Of a stretch of 64,000 nt of DNA, positions 45,649 to 59,200 are shown in pieces. The DNA comes from Melastoma dodecandrum (lineage: Eukaryota; Streptophyta; Magnoliopsida; Myrtales; Melastomataceae): assembly GCA_029817715.1 (NCBI GenBank), contig JARUPY010000533.1, forward strand, positions 1,384,001-1,448,000. The letters are read 5' to 3'. Position 1 is the stretch's first letter; each line of letters begins with the position of its first letter. The notes beneath the pieces were generated by a model that saw only the letters and a list, made by a program, of their open reading frames with translations, ran no database searches and had not been told where the DNA came from. The position numbers and the translations under genes are program-made.

Positions 45649-47883
45649 ATGCAGTTTTTCGCAAAGGCCCGGGCGACCGAGCTTGTCGACCTCTCTGCTC
45701 CGCCTCCTAACCCTTCCCCCACCCTCGGCCAGCTCCTGAAGCGTGTCGGGGATGTCCGCAAGGCTGCCATGGGTGACGGCAGGGAGACTCCCCCTCATCA
45801 TTCTTCCGTGGTTGATATTAGTGATCCCGGGGAGCCGCGTGCACTCCCTTTCGTCCTACAGTTTAACAACCTGACATACAGCGTTAAGGTTAGGAGGAAG
45901 GTTTCGTTGTCGACTTTGTTGCCACGGAGGCAGAGCAGGTTGGGACCCGCTGTGGTGGCGGAGCCGCCTGTCGCTGGGGAGAGTTTCTTCACTAGGACCA
46001 AGGTCTTGCTGGATAATATCTCCGGCGAGGCCAGGGATGGGGAGATTATGGCGGTTCTCGGGGCCAGTGGCTCCGGGAAATCAACGCTGATTGATGCTCT
46101 TGCTAATAGGATCGCCAAGGAGAGCCTTAAGGGCACGGTGACGCTTAATGGAGAGGTGTTGGAGTCGAGGATGCTGAAGGTGATATCGGCGTACGTGATG
46201 CAGGACGACCTTCTGTTCCCGATGCTTACTGTGGAGGAGACGCTCATGTTTGCTGCCGAGTTCCGGCTTCCTCGGTCGCTACCGAAATCCAAGAAGAAGC
46301 TTAGAGTCCAGGCGCTTATCGATCAGTTAGGGCTGAGGAATGCGGCAAATACGGTGATCGGAGATGAAGGCCACCGTGGAGTCTCTGGGGGCGAGCGTAG
46401 GAGGGTCTCCATCGGCATCGACATCGTCCATGACCCAATCGTGCTCTTCCTCGACGAACCGACCTCGGGGCTCGACTCGACGAGTGCATTCATGGTCGTC
46501 AAAGTCCTCCAGAGGATTGCCCAGAGTGGAAGCATAGTGATCATGACAGTGCACCAGCCTAGTTACCGTATCCTCGGGCTGCTTGACCGTCTCCTGTTCT
46601 TATCCCGCGGGCAGACTGTCTACAGCGGCTCCCCAGCCAACCTGCCTGCCTTCTTCACAGAGTTCGGCCACCCAATCCCAGAGAATGAGAACCGGACTGA
46701 ATTCGCACTCGATCTGATCCGCGAGCTGGAGGGCTCACTCGGGGGAGTCAAGAGCCTCGTTGAATTCAACAAATCGTGGCAGACCACGAAGAACAACAAT
46801 AACCGCACCGAGCCTGACCGCACGGCTGGACTCTCCCTCAAGGAAGCCATCAGCGCGAGCATCTCCCAGGGGAAGCTTGTGTCCGGCGCAGCAGCTGTCG
46901 CTAGCGACAGCCGAAACGGCCCTGCTTCCATGGTCCCCACCTACGCCAACCCTTTCTGGGTGGAGATGGCCGTCCTCTCCAAACGCTCCATCATGAACTC
47001 TCGCAGAATGCCAGAACTCTTCGGCATCCGCCTCGGGGCAGTCCTCGTCACCGGATTCATCCTCGCAACCATGTTCTGGCGGCTTGATAACTCCCCGAAG
47101 GGAGTCCAGGAACGACTCGGGTTCTTCGCCTTTGCGATGTCCACCACCTTCTACACCTGCGCGGACGCCCTCCCGGTCTTCCTCCAGGAACGCTACATAT
47201 TCATGAGGGAGACAGCCTACAACGCATACCGGCGCTGGTCCTACATGGTGTCCCACTCCCTGGTGGCGCTCCCGGCTCTGATACTCCTCTCGGTCGCGTT
47301 CTCAGCCACCACGTTCTTCGCCGTGGGGCTGGATGGGGGACTATCGGGGTTCCTCTTCTACTGCCTGATAATGCTGGCGTCCTTCTGGGCGGGGAGCTCT
47401 TTCGTGACGTTCCTATCGGGGGTGGTCCCCCACGTGATGCTGGGGTACACCATCGTGGTGGCTATCCTGGCCTACTTCCTGCTGTTCAGCGGGTTCTTCA
47501 TAAACAGGGACAGGATCCCAGCATACTGGATATGGTTCCACTACCTGTCGCTGGTGAAGTACCCGTACGAGGGGGTGCTGCAGAACGAGTTCCAGGACCC
47601 AAGCAAGTGCTTCGTGAGGGGGGTGCAGATATTCGACAACACCCCGCTGGGGCAGGTGCCAGAGGCGGTGAAGACACGGCTGCTGGAGGCAATAAGCGGG
47701 ACGCTGGGGATGAGGATAACGGGGACGACGTGCCTGACGACGGGGACGGACATACTGAAGCAGCAAGGGGTGACGGACCTGGACAAGTGGAGCTGTCTGT
47801 GGATAACACTGGCCTGGGGCTTCTTGTTCCGGATACTCTTCTACTTCTCCTTGTTGCTGGGCAGCAAGAACAAGCGTAGGTAG
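45649..47883 (+). CDS. ABCG: ABC transporter G family half-transporter (ABCG1/ABCG16 group)
   Basis: Plasma-membrane half-size ABC exporter; relatives in this group export suberin or pollen-wall lipids, or act on hormones. Single exon of 744 residues from the first true ATG. Nucleotide-binding domain: Walker [10 protein letters not shown] (138-146), ABC signature [12 protein letters not shown] (245-256), Walker [15 protein letters not shown] (264-277) and H-loop [12 protein letters not shown]. The family N-terminus [15 protein letters not shown] and [18 protein letters not shown] are clear. The membrane domain follows ([60 protein letters not shown]). It must dimerise to work. Third codon positions are very GC-rich, more so than its neighbours. 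Synteny points to ABCG1/16-20. Confidence 0.96.
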   Translation: MQFFAKARATELVDLSAPPPNPSPTLGQLLKRVGDVRKAAMGDGRETPPHHSSVVDISDPGEPRALPFVLQFNNLTYSVKVRRKVSLSTLLPRRQSRLGPAVVAEPPVAGESFFTRTKVLLDNISGEARDGEIMAVLGASGSGKSTLIDALANRIAKESLKGTVTLNGEVLESRMLKVISAYVMQDDLLFPMLTVEETLMFAAEFRLPRSLPKSKKKLRVQALIDQLGLRNAANTVIGDEGHRGVSGGERRRVSIGIDIVHDPIVLFLDEPTSGLDSTSAFMVVKVLQRIAQSGSIVIMTVHQPSYRILGLLDRLLFLSRGQTVYSGSPANLPAFFTEFGHPIPENENRTEFALDLIRELEGSLGGVKSLVEFNKSWQTTKNNNNRTEPDRTAGLSLKEAISASISQGKLVSGAAAVASDSRNGPASMVPTYANPFWVEMAVLSKRSIMNSRRMPELFGIRLGAVLVTGFILATMFWRLDNSPKGVQERLGFFAFAMSTTFYTCADALPVFLQERYIFMRETAYNAYRRWSYMVSHSLVALPALILLSVAFSATTFFAVGLDGGLSGFLFYCLIMLASFWAGSSFVTFLSGVVPHVMLGYTIVVAILAYFLLFSGFFINRDRIPAYWIWFHYLSLVKYPYEGVLQNEFQDPSKCFVRGVQIFDNTPLGQVPEAVKTRLLEAISGTLGMRITGTTCLTTGTDILKQQGVTDLDKWSCLWITLAWGFLFRILFYFSLLLGSKNKRR

Positions 47884-48201
47884 ACAGACCCAAACCCTAC
47901 GCATCCAAATGACAGCTGGTCCACAATCCCCTTTTGAAATTTTCTTTTCTTTACCCTTTTTTGTTTATTTGGTGTAAAATTCAAATATCAACGGTCCATA
48001 TTCAAAATATGTTAGGGGAGGGCAAACAGGCATAATACGTTATAATTTGGGTGGTGTTGATTTGTGCTAAAAATTTAGAAAGAGAGTTTTGAATCCTCCA
48101 TCGCCTGAAATGACCTAAAATGCGACAACCTCACGATCCCAATTCTACAAGAAAAAGCGGCGTTCGAGTCAATGCACGTGTGGGAGAGCACCTCCTCGGC
48201 C
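47884..48201. other. ABCG 3' flank
   Basis: Three hundred bases of 3' flanking DNA without recognised features. Confidence 0.5.
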
Positions 48202-48352
48202 AAAATACGATTAATTTTTAAAAAAAATTCGTAAAATATTATTCAAATTTCGTAAAACGCCGCTCCTTAAAATACAAAAAGAACGAATTTTTAAATTTTT
48301 TACAAAACTCGAACCATATTTTATAAAATTCTTTTAAAATTAATCGTATTTC
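48202..48352. repeat. AT-rich imperfect inverted repeat (hairpin or small MITE)
   Basis: The left arm (48202-48240), containing AAATACGATTAATTTT, is matched by the right arm (48316-48352), whose reverse complement also starts AAATACGATTAATTTT. About 36 paired positions have few mismatches, around a 75-base centre. No coding content. Confidence 0.55.
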
Positions 48353-48937
48353 CGTACAAAACTACTTTCCACGTTAAAAAGTAACTTAATTAACGTATAG
48401 GCACCAACATATCCACCTCATTAAAATTAAATATTAAAAGGAATACCGTTATTCAAAGTAATGAAATCTTTTTTATGATTTTCACATTCACAAGGAACTT
48501 AAGCAAAGGAAAAAAAAAAAAAAAGGACTCAACAACCCCCACAGGACACAAAATCCCCTTCTACCTCCTCCTCCTTGCTGTTGGACGTAAAAATGTGGTT
48601 TGCTGTTGTGTTACGAATACAACCACCTCGAACTCGAGGGTAGTCTCTCTATTACCAGTTTTGACCAATTTTTTCTGGCCCCCACCCCAACCCCTTCCCA
48701 CTCGGTCAGCTCAAAGCGCTGATCTTTGTTACAAAAGAATCACTTTCATATTTTATCAAGTCGGACATTAATTAACTACCAGCAACTGCCTAAACTGTCG
48801 AGCTTCTCCACCACCAAATTGCCCGTTCCGAGGAAGGGGGCTTTGAGCTTGCCACATTACCTTCATTACCTGTACAAGGTGGGTGGAGTCTTAGTCTTTG
48901 CGTTCCTATGATCGGCAAGAATGAAGCAACCCTTGTG
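48353..48937. other. SAC3A 3' flank
   Basis: Contains a poly(A) run near 48510-48525 and C-rich stretches. No gene recognised. Confidence 0.45.
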
Positions 48938-51900
48938 TTATGATGGCGCGCTAGTCAGGAAATCATCCACGGCCAGGCTTGCATCTCCGTGAGCTACTGC
49001 ATCCTCAGGTTCCGGCACGTAGAGGGTGGAGGCAGAAGCCTGTAACGGATCCAATTGATTCAAGACGTAGATGAAAAGAAATAAAAGCATATGCCTCTCT
49101 GCCATTGGGGGAGATCTTTGATGAAATTTATTGCATCAACTAACCTTTGAGTCGAGCTGAGCCTCTCCGCTGTTATCTGAGATGAGACATGCGCCATGCG
49201 CTTTTAACCAAGCTGCACACTCCTCCAATCCATCTGATTCCTTTTCGTCGTTCTCATCAGTAGCCGCCATGGTATGGGCGAAACCAAGGATCTGGGCGAT
49301 GTAGGAAACCGGAACCGTAGGGCGATGTGACTTGCATATGCAGGTCACTGCCCGATACCGCATTTTATCAGCGTACTGATCTGCAACCAGAACAGGAAAA
49401 GCATCATCGGTTAATGCTGCTAAATGACATTTCATGATGCAATAGGACCTAGTATTATAATTTGAGTTTCACCAACCCATTATGCATGAGTTCAAGTTGG
49501 GGGCCGCCTTGTAAAGTCTGAAAAACATAACATAATTTTCAGAAGTGACAGCCCGGCGGACTGCAAGAGCATGCCTAACCGCAGCATTTTGCTTTGCATC
49601 ACTCGACAATCTGGAAACACAAAAGAGCCTTGTTGACAGGATAATCATATAACATACTTAGATGGAAGGAAAGATTTGTCCATCTATTGGTTTACTGACC
49701 TAGACATAAGGGATAAGAGATCTCTAACATTGTGAGAATGCAATATGACCGAAAGCAGGCCGTAAGCAGTGAACTCCATATGACAACCCTCTATTCCTTC
49801 GGTGTAAAGAGTCTTCAACTGTGATTGACACTGAAATCAAAGGAAGTGAATGTGTTAACACATCAATTCCAAATATGTATCACGAAGCAGTCCAGACATG
49901 GAAATCTCAAGACTGCGCTAACTAATGGAACACATGGGCTAACAAAATGTGGTCACAAACAATGTGACCATGGGCTGTGTTATCCACAGGCAGGGGATGG
50001 GCTACATGGTAGGCCCTATTTGGGGGGGGGGGGGGAAGGGGAAGAGCAAAAGTTATCCATCCAACCAGCAACATAAATGTGACTCGAGTTGACAGAGAAT
50101 GAGGAAATCAACAAAGGAGATGAGCAAAAGAATTACTAGGATCAATTCCAACCTGATTATACTCGGCTAGATCGCCAACTTCAAGGGCTAAGCGAGCATG
50201 GATTTCATAAACCTGTAAACAAGTCAAGTTAGGTCCTTGGAAGGAATTTTGCATACTGATGAGTCGGCATAAGAAAAAGCTAAGTATCTTCACTGCATTA
50301 AACAGATAATTAATTTAGGATTCAAAATCAAGATTAATTGAGTTTGTTGTCTGGTGAAAAACTTTCGAAGAAGTTAGGAATTCTAGTTAGCAGTCCCTGA
50401 TCATAGTACCTTCACGGTAAGATGATTGCGTATCCTTTGGACGGTCAAATCCTGTCGAATTGACTTCAGCTGATCACACTTATAAAGGTAATTCTTCTGT
50501 GAGTTTTGAACCATGAGCAGTGCTTTCTCCAAAACCTCTTCAGGACGTACCTGCATAAAAAAATGACATGAGATAGATTAAACCTAGCTGAGCATGCTAT
50601 GAACTGCGAATGCAAAAGAGCACACCCAAATCCACAACTTACTGTGGCAGGGTCAGGGGCAGAAGTGAGGCGCAAATAGCGTTTCTCGATTTCCTGACAA
50701 GTTCCTCGAACAGTAAGGGCATCCCAGTCAATGTCTTCAACAGCCCTACTGCCACTGTCATCCAACGGTTTGCTGAGAACCTGGGCAGTAGCCCTTCTGG
50801 TGTATAAGTTAGCCAATCCAGCAACTTTTGGCTTAACATAGCCCTTTTCTGCATGATTTCCTCGCCCCTTGCCAAAACGCTTGGATCGGCTCTCACGCTT
50901 CTTTCTTTCCTCAGCTGTCAAATTCACATCCTTGTCACTGTCACTGGAGGCATCCCCATTTTCAGTCGCAGTAACATTAACAGAAAGTCGTGGCTTCTTA
51001 AGTCGCTTCTGAATATTTGCAAACTTATGCTCTACATTCGAAATGGACGGGGCTTGCACCATATCCTCTTTTTCCTCTGAGCTGTCAACTAAGGCCTGCA
51101 ATCAGGCTTAGAGTGCATAAGATTATAAGGAGCCGGGAGGAGGAACAATTCAACCAATAAATTTGAAGTATATTTTAAAATATAACCAACAGCGAATCAG
51201 TTACGCTTTCCAATTTGACTTCCAGAGAGGAGGAAGTACCTAGGGAATGGCAGATAATCAGACAATGTTCTACAGAATTTGATGTTACCTTCTGGTCCCG
51301 TACAGTTACTTGCTTCCATCCTCCATATCTTATAGCATTGTTATTCTTAGGCGTTGACACACCAGCTGACTTCTCCTCTGCTACAGGTTCCCACCGACTT
51401 TTTGTCCTTCTTGTAGGACTTTTCTTGAACAGAAGAAACGATGTTGGAGTTTGTGACCTGCAAGGTAGATTGGATAATATCTTTAGAATTCACCGTATCC
51501 AACCCTTTCCATAACATTCAATTTTCGAAAAGCAACCATGTATACTAAGAAACCAGATAATCCATCATGAGATACAATTTAAGAACATGATTGTCAATGG
51601 GGCGATAGCATACTCTTTACTGAGATTGTTCACGTCTGGCAAGGGAAAAAGAGGCTCCGCATCCCAATCTCTTGTATGTAACGTGCCATCCGTAGTTGCA
51701 TTAGTAATAATCTGGGAAAAAAAACGCGTCCAGGAACATAACATACTGTAAATAAATGATCACCTAACAGCATGAAACTGCCGGACATAATGCTCCAATA
51801 AAGCATATTTTAATTGGACCTAATAGTTATTTCCGTTTCAATACATAGAATCAGACACCTGTCCCTTAACAATAAAAAGCCCCTCAATCACTATATGAGC

Positions 51901-54900
51901 TCATGAAAAATCATGTGCACCACAAAAGAAGTTTGTTATTTGAAATTATTTAATTAAAAATTTTTTACTGATTACTCAGGCCAATAAATATGTACGTGAG
52001 GGTAGCTCTCTGTGAGAGCATCCACACTCAACAAAGTAAAGTGCCACAAGGAACCTCTCCAACCCTAGTGCACTTGATGCAAATTACAAGGAAAACATGC
52101 ATACACATAGAACAAGTTCAAAGCAGCTTCAGGATAGCCAGTATTTATCCAAAAGAAATTCAATCACAGCACATAACAGGGAAGAAAATATGAAGATGAT
52201 TGCTAACTAGACTAACCTCCTTCATGACTGCTTGAGAAGCAGCTATCTGTGCATCACCTTTGCAACGAGCTAAAGCCCTCTCTACATACCCACGCAATGA
52301 CTTAGGGAAAACACCATGCTATGAAATAAGAATCAACTTGATAAAGTTAGTTTGCCTCTACTAAAAGAAGCAGACACTAACAAGAGAACATAAGATAAAG
52401 CAATATTTTCCACTCTCAAAGGGCTCTCACTATTTCATTGAAAAATAAAATTAGCACCCATTGCCTAACCTCAAAACATGGAAGTTACACAATAAAATTA
52501 GAACCCATTGTCTAACCTCAAAACATAGAGGTTAACTTATATTTCCTTCTAAAAGAAAGGGAAATTTCTATCCTGCTATGGCTTAAATGGACAAGGCAAC
52601 AGACATCACGTACTCCCAAAAGTGCTAAGAAAAGTCACTTACCTTCAGCGTAGAATTTGTAGCATCACCCACTGATGTTTTCTCATTTGTCTTTGGAAAT
52701 GAAACACTAATATATGCAGGTTTTGCTTCTGGAGCAGCCTTCTCTGTTTTAGTCAGTCCCAAGGCCAAGTTTGAAACAATCCTCGGATTTGTTGGGATCT
52801 GTACTCTGCTAACACTTTGAATAGTTGCAGACGTATTGATCTGCGCGGACATTTGATGACTTTGAGGAACCTGAGGGTACTGTAAATTGGATTGATTGTA
52901 GGCACTCTTCTGTTCCTCAGGATAGTTACTATAGGCAGCCTTTGCATCCGAAGACTGAAGATAATTAGATTGTCCCGAAGGAGTATGGTGATTATGATAG
53001 CCTGAGGCAGTGTGCTTCCAGTAAGCATCATAGCCAACAACAACAGTTCCACTAGGCTGAAAGTACCACAGAGAACAACGTCATATATAGGTACCAAACA
53101 GAACTTCTCGATTTTAGATTCTAGTTAATAAATTTAATTGCAGATACAGTATAGCACAAACCAAAGAAAAGCCACCTAGAGATATAGTTCATCTCTACTA
53201 ATATGATAGCGAGTTCAGGTAGCACACAAACCAGAAGATTGACAGTTTTAATCCAAAATCTTCCCACTAAATAATAGACACAATTACTAAAATAATCGGA
53301 ATGAGTGCTTAAGCAAAGCAACACGATGGCAAACCCTAGACTTTCCTAGTAGAGGCTTATTACATGGACCATTAGACAAGTGCCTTATCTAATTGTGCAG
53401 AAAATGTAGTGTCATTAGGCTAATCTCCAGAGTAGTAGCACAAGAGAATAAGAGACCATAATAACAACAGGCAAACCTTCGTCCCACTAGGTATAATTAG
53501 CTATACGAGAATGAAAAGCCCAATTTTGAAGTGTCCCAAAGTTTGCTATCAACATGCTCCTTAAGACAATCATTCAGCTTACAGTAGGTTTAAACACCAC
53601 AATAATGGACATAGAAAACCATCGGCTGATAAGATTCAACATGGCGAACCTGTGGTGGAGGAACTTCCAAGGATCCTGTGTCTGGTCTCCAGGTTGCAGC
53701 AATGGGTGGTGTCGGCTGACTTGATACTGTAGTAGTAGTACCATGAGTTATTCCAGAATTCACAGACTCCACCTGGGAAGAAGCAGTAACAGAGAGTTTT
53801 TCAGTCCCAGGAGCACAACTGACTTCAGCATGAGCATAATGTTCCGCCCATTGATTGTATTGCGGCTGGTATTGCGCTGAAGATAAGGAGGCATTACTTG
53901 AACTGTAAGCACTGGTCGATGCTGGAGGGTAGTTTGAATATGGGTACTGGGTGTAACTAGAATAAGTAGCCCCATTCCACTGAGAGGCTTGATTGCTGTA
54001 GTTGCTACTAGAGTATCCAGCCGGGGATTGATAGATTGCTGGATTATAGTATGTATTTGAATAGCTTGCTGAAGAAGCACAAGCACCGGTGTTTTGATAA
54101 GAAGCAGACGGATGATAGGGCGCGCTTGTGCTTTGGTAGGACGCAACTGGTTGGGCGTATGAATTTTGAGGTTGTTGTTGATAGACACTGTAATAACCTG
54201 TGTATCCCGTGTTTCCATATCCAGATGAATCAGTCGAATTCTGGTATGTCATATAACCATTGTAATCTTGTCCTATACTTGTTGAACCTAAACTCAGTGA
54301 ACTTGCCTCGGTCGCACCATTCACGCTATCTTTATGAGACGGCAAGACATGATGCTCATATCCATATGTTGAATTTGAAGGGTAACCATTTTGAGTGTGG
54401 CTATTATCCACCCCATAATTCGGCCAGGATGAGGCTTCGGATGGAGTTCCTGAGTAGGGATAGGAAGTTGATTGATCATGCCTTACCTCAAGGACATGTC
54501 GATCCTGAGAAAGTACCACAAGAAAAGGAATCATCAGGCATTACTACATCAGGCATTACTACATCAAGAATGTATAAAGCAGAAATATAAGCCATTTATA
54601 AGGATAAGAAAGTACATTTACTAATTATGCCATTAATCACAAGTAGAACAATTCTCTTGCGTCAAAGTCACGGAAAAACTGGACAAAATGATGACACCAT
54701 GCTTAATGCTATGAGAAAAGACAAAGGCCAACAACACTATACATTAAGATTGGGAATGTCAAACATATGATATTTTCAACTCCAATAGCATATTTAATTA
54801 TACTTGGCTTACTTTAGAATATTAAACATACAAGAAAATAGGCAATCAAGAGCAGTGAAAGTGTTCAAGAGCTAGATGAAGTTTCTGAGTATCCAGATTA

Positions 54901-55035
54901 CTCTGTCAGTACTTGTGCGTCACCATCTCATAAGATTGGGATGTTACAACACAGCTCGTAACACGGGGAAAAAGTAAAATTTACCTCCAGCGGACTCGTC
55001 CCAGGAGGAAAAAGCTTCTCTCGTTGGTTCATCAT
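48938..55035 (-). CDS. SAC3A: SAC3A, SAC3/GANP/THP3-type mRNA export factor
   Basis: Plant SAC3 homologue, a scaffold coupling transcription with mRNA processing and export (TREX-2-like). Thirteen exons join in frame to 981 residues: 55035-54985, 54504-53650, 53056-52643, 52318-52217, 51711-51614, 51457-51289, 51095-50643, 50550-50410, 50212-50153, 49830-49700, 49610-49477, 49380-49145 and 49039-48938. The N-terminal half is Gln/Ser/Tyr/Pro-rich. Then come PKSLRGYVERALARCKGD, FKKSPTRRTKSRWEP, a basic segment (ERKKRESRSKRFGKGRG) and the SAC3/GANP domain from about 620: RGTCQEIEKRYLRLTSAPDP, RPEEVLEKAL, YLYKCDQLKSIRQDLTVQRI, VYEIHARLALEVGDLAEYNQ, EFTAYGLL and NYVMFFRLYKAAPNL. Upstream of the ATG a TGCAG acceptor implies a leader intron. 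Confidence 0.95.
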
Positions 55036-56242
55036 TCCCTATAACATCCTGCACAAAACATCGCCAACAAAGACGCTATAGATTAACCGTCTGGAAACCC
55101 TAGCGCGAACCAAATCCATCCAAACGTGGTGAAAACCAGAATACAAACCTCAAATCAATAGCGTCAGCAAGATAGATGACGAATCCGACGGCGGGGACGG
55201 TAATCCGTGGGTGACTAAAACTCAATAATCCCCAGGGACGGCAACGAAAAACTCAAAAACGAACAAAAGAAGCGTACAACAGCCGAAGAAAACGAGCACA
55301 GGAACAATCAGAAACCGCAAAAATCAAAACCCTAATTTAAACCGACGACAGGTGAAAACGACTACGACGACGAGTTCTCTCCCGAAGGGATCTACGGCGG
55401 ACACGAAATAAAGAGTACGGTCGTATAAGAATGACCGTTGGGGCAACGGCAACGGCGGAGTTTCAACGGTGGAGTCGGACTGCGGTCGGGTCGGGTTGGG
55501 CTAGCGAGATGGGTCGGTGGGCTACGTTAACAGGGGGAGGGGGGGTGAAAGCTCTGTTGAATCTTTATTGACGGACGACCAAAGACGACGACGGCGACGG
55601 GAGAAAAATTATAGAGCACTTTCCCGGATCCAGCCACCAAAAAAAAAACAGAAATTATAGAAACAAAATGTGGTATTAATTTTGTAAAAATAAGACAATA
55701 ATAAAGAAAGGCCGTCGTCCTAATAACAGAATTTTCTTCGTCCGTTGAAACATGATGCCTTTTGTTTATTATGAAGTAGAGACCACCCCTAATATTATGA
55801 TAAATTTTTAAGGGGGGGGGGAAAGCCTTTTCCGTTTCATTCAGCACTCTAGTAAGAAAGAAATTCATGTCAACGGACAGGTTCCGTCCCATTTTACTAG
55901 GAGCCGCCAAAGGAGGCGGGGCTATATCTGGATTACTGCTACCACCCCCCTTGCAAAATCCCAATGTATCAAAATCCGAAGTCAATGGAACTTCTAGGAA
56001 ACTACACTACCCTCTTCCCTGGTGACATTGCCGGGATCAGATGAATCCGGCAGACTGTCCGGCATTCAATGATACCTGCATGATCAGAAGATGTGTTAAA
56101 GCCCCCTGTGAAACACAGCATCGAGCTTGGCAAGAACACAGCCAGGAGCCGAGCAGCGCATGTTGTGCATGTCGTTACTCTCGCTCAAAAACCAGCCTGC
56201 CACTTCGGGAAGAAGGTTCTCCGTGCAAAACCCGGAGGCTGG
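55036..56242. other. SAC3A leader and promoter; 3' flank of the next gene
   Basis: Probable non-coding first exon of SAC3A lies between about 55150 and 55400 with a GAG|GTTTGT donor. AAACCCTAA at 55327-55335 is a telo-box-like motif. A nine-base G run lies near 55812. No separate gene seen. Confidence 0.45.
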
Positions 56243-59200
56243 CTAAAATAGGGGTTCCACAAGCTTAGATTGTAAGCCAGGATCGTCAAACCTCTTTCTC
56301 TTATCCTGGCGATCATCAAATTCCTCGCACAATCTTCTCCGCCGATAGTACCCTTCCCGATCCTCTGTTTTCCGTGTCTTCTGCACACAACCCGAGCGAT
56401 TCTTACTCCTCTCCCTACAATTACCGCTCTCAGGGTTCGTAGAACGGTCTTCTGAAGCACGATGGTTAGGGGATGTTGCTTCATCCTTATTATATATAAT
56501 GCTCTCCTCGCTCTCGCTGTAAGGAGACTGGAAATGCCGAGGCCCACGATCTTCGCCAAGTCCTTTCTTGTCGCTTTCTCCATCTCGACTAACGTCTTTT
56601 GACCAACCAGTTCGCATATGCACCTTTGAGTACTCGTCACAAGGCCTATCTCGAGTATTGACACCATACCTCCTGCTACTGAATGTGCCTCTGCTGGGTG
56701 AGCTCCTATTTGTAAACCTAGACCTGAGGAATTCATGGTCCCTTTCAGAATGTATCCGTATTGTATCCTCAGAGTTCTGGGAGAAATAAAGGGGTTGTCG
56801 TCTTCTTGTTATCTTATGATGGAAGCTACCCCGGTCAGGAGATCTCATCCTGTCCCTCCGGAACGCAGCTTGAGATCTTCTTTGAGAGAGTTCAAGATGG
56901 CCCTCGAAACCTTCTGGTGATCTCCTCCGGTTAGACCCATGGTCAGGGGATCGATTTCTTCGCACCGGGGAATTCGAACGGAATCGGCCGAGAACCCTTT
57001 CATTCTTGAAACAGTGCAACTTCCTAACTCCTCGAGCAAGACCATCATGATTATCCTCACAGGATATCTGAGAACATTTTACAAACACGGCTCCCATATT
57101 ATCGCAGCCCAAATCCCTCCTGTACTTGCGGTTATTCAACAGGCTAACCACATTGAATTCATCCCTGCCAATGCATCTCGAAGGGCTAATATTTCGAGGC
57201 ACATGGGAACCACCTCTTCCACAGGGAGAACGCTGGAGAGAAGATTGGCGACAGACATTTGGTTCATCATCATTTAACCTTCCCCTACTCCAAAATTTAC
57301 CACCACTTAATCCATCTCCAGAAGCAACATCATTATTGTGGTAATCTGAAGCATACTTGCACTTGGTGGTATGCCGATCTCCGGTATAATTATAAAATTC
57401 TGGACTGAACTCTCTCTTCACATCCCAGTGACGGACAATTCTGTTTGAAACAATGTCCCTGTCCCGACTAAAATTTGATCTAGAATTCCTAGAGCGACTG
57501 TATCGATTCCTTCCCCGGGGAAATTCATCAACATCGTCACCAGAAGCTCTGTTCCAGGAAAAGAATAGAGGTGAAAGACATATCTTACTCAGATATGCGG
57601 AATAAAAATCTAAGACAGAAAAAATAACATAATTGGGATGAACAGGTAGAGATAATCACCTCCCTCTAAGATGTGGCTTGTCTGCCTCAAGGGCCGTGTC
57701 CGGTAATCTTTTTCGGAAAGATCTTTGAGGTAAAGATCGATCAGAGACAAACCTGGCTTTATCGGGAGATAACATACTAGAGAGGCCAGACAAATTTATA
57801 ATCCTTCTCTTGTTATCCTCTCCAGACGAAACTTTGCTATTAACAGGAGCACCAGTTTTGGACAAATTCCATTTTTCTTCCATACTAAGGGCATTATCAG
57901 TGTGCATTTTCTCATTACTGGCAGATAGAGTCCCTCCTCTGGTATTCCTGGCCGCCCTCGATTGGCTCAGTTGACATATAATCTCTTCCCGGACATTTTT
58001 TGTCAAATCCCCATCAACCAATTCCCCTAGGTCATAAGGACAACCTGGATTAGAAGAAACCCTCTCATTAAATAACTCCTGTGTATGCTCTTTATCAATG
58101 TTATGTGTATCTGCTGGAGTAGCATCACTGAAACCATTCACAGGGTTCTCAATTTCTTTACCAACAAGTTGTATCCTGACATCTTCAATATAAGCTGATT
58201 GAGCATTGCACTCCATAACTGAGATAGCACTAGAGGCATTTTCCACCTGGTCTGCTCCAACACCCATCCGAGAAGCACCCAGGATAAGTTGTTCCCTGAC
58301 CTCGCCATCTTCATAATCATCATCTTCTTGATAAGAAGTCTCTGCATGATCAACCGGGGCTGAAGGGACCTCACTGGACTCATACTTGGAATCAGAACTG
58401 TGGGAATCTTCACAGCCAGATATCTCAATCTTTCCTCCATCATATGCACAATCGCCAGCATTCTCCATCGTGTTGTCTTTAGCATCGGGAGGAAGGTTCT
58501 CCATATGCGTCGAGACGACCACATCATCATTGCCACTAGCAACCACATATGTAACAGTACTGTCCGAATCCCCCAAGGGATGCTCTTTTTCAATAGGATG
58601 TTGATCGCTGCAACCTTTGCTTGAAGTCGATGCAGATTGACAAGATTTAACCCCCATCGGACCATTTAGCTGCATAGTTTCTGCAGAATTAGGAAGCAAT
58701 TTTGAAAAAACTTGCATTTCCTCTTGTCCGTTAGGGGTATCATTCACCGGGTTGATTTGCTGGTTCATGCAGTCTGGTTCCACTTTGATGGACGCTGACT
58801 TGCCAAGATGCTCGCCAAATGGGAAACTACTAATGGATCCACACTTCTCAGTTCTGGTTCCTGGTTTCACATCACAAAAATCAGCAGGCTCATCTGCTGA
58901 TTCACTTTCAACTGTGCTCTCTTTCTTGTTGAAGAATTTGACAGCCGTACCCAGATTACCATCAGGATTGCAAACTGTAGACTCAGATGGCAATTCGCAG
59001 CTCGGGTTCGAATTAGGGATCAGTGGCTGCAGACCTAAATCAAGATATCCCCCAATATGATCTTCTTTGCAACCATGTGGGCATGAGGTCTTGCCACACA
59101 CAGCTCTTTGCTCAATCGTGTGACAATTCTGTCCAGAACCCATCTCATCATTTTCTCTAAAAGCTAAAGTCATGTCACTGTAAGACGCAGTACAATGGGA

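Noticed and set aside
46735..47256. Long antisense frames across the ABCG coding region
   Set aside because: Stop-poor complement of a very GC-rich third-position gene; no start context or homology.
54036..54590. 184-codon plus-strand frame antisense to SAC3A exon 2
   Set aside because: Lies over a Tyr/Ser/Gln-rich exon whose complement lacks stops; no recognised protein.
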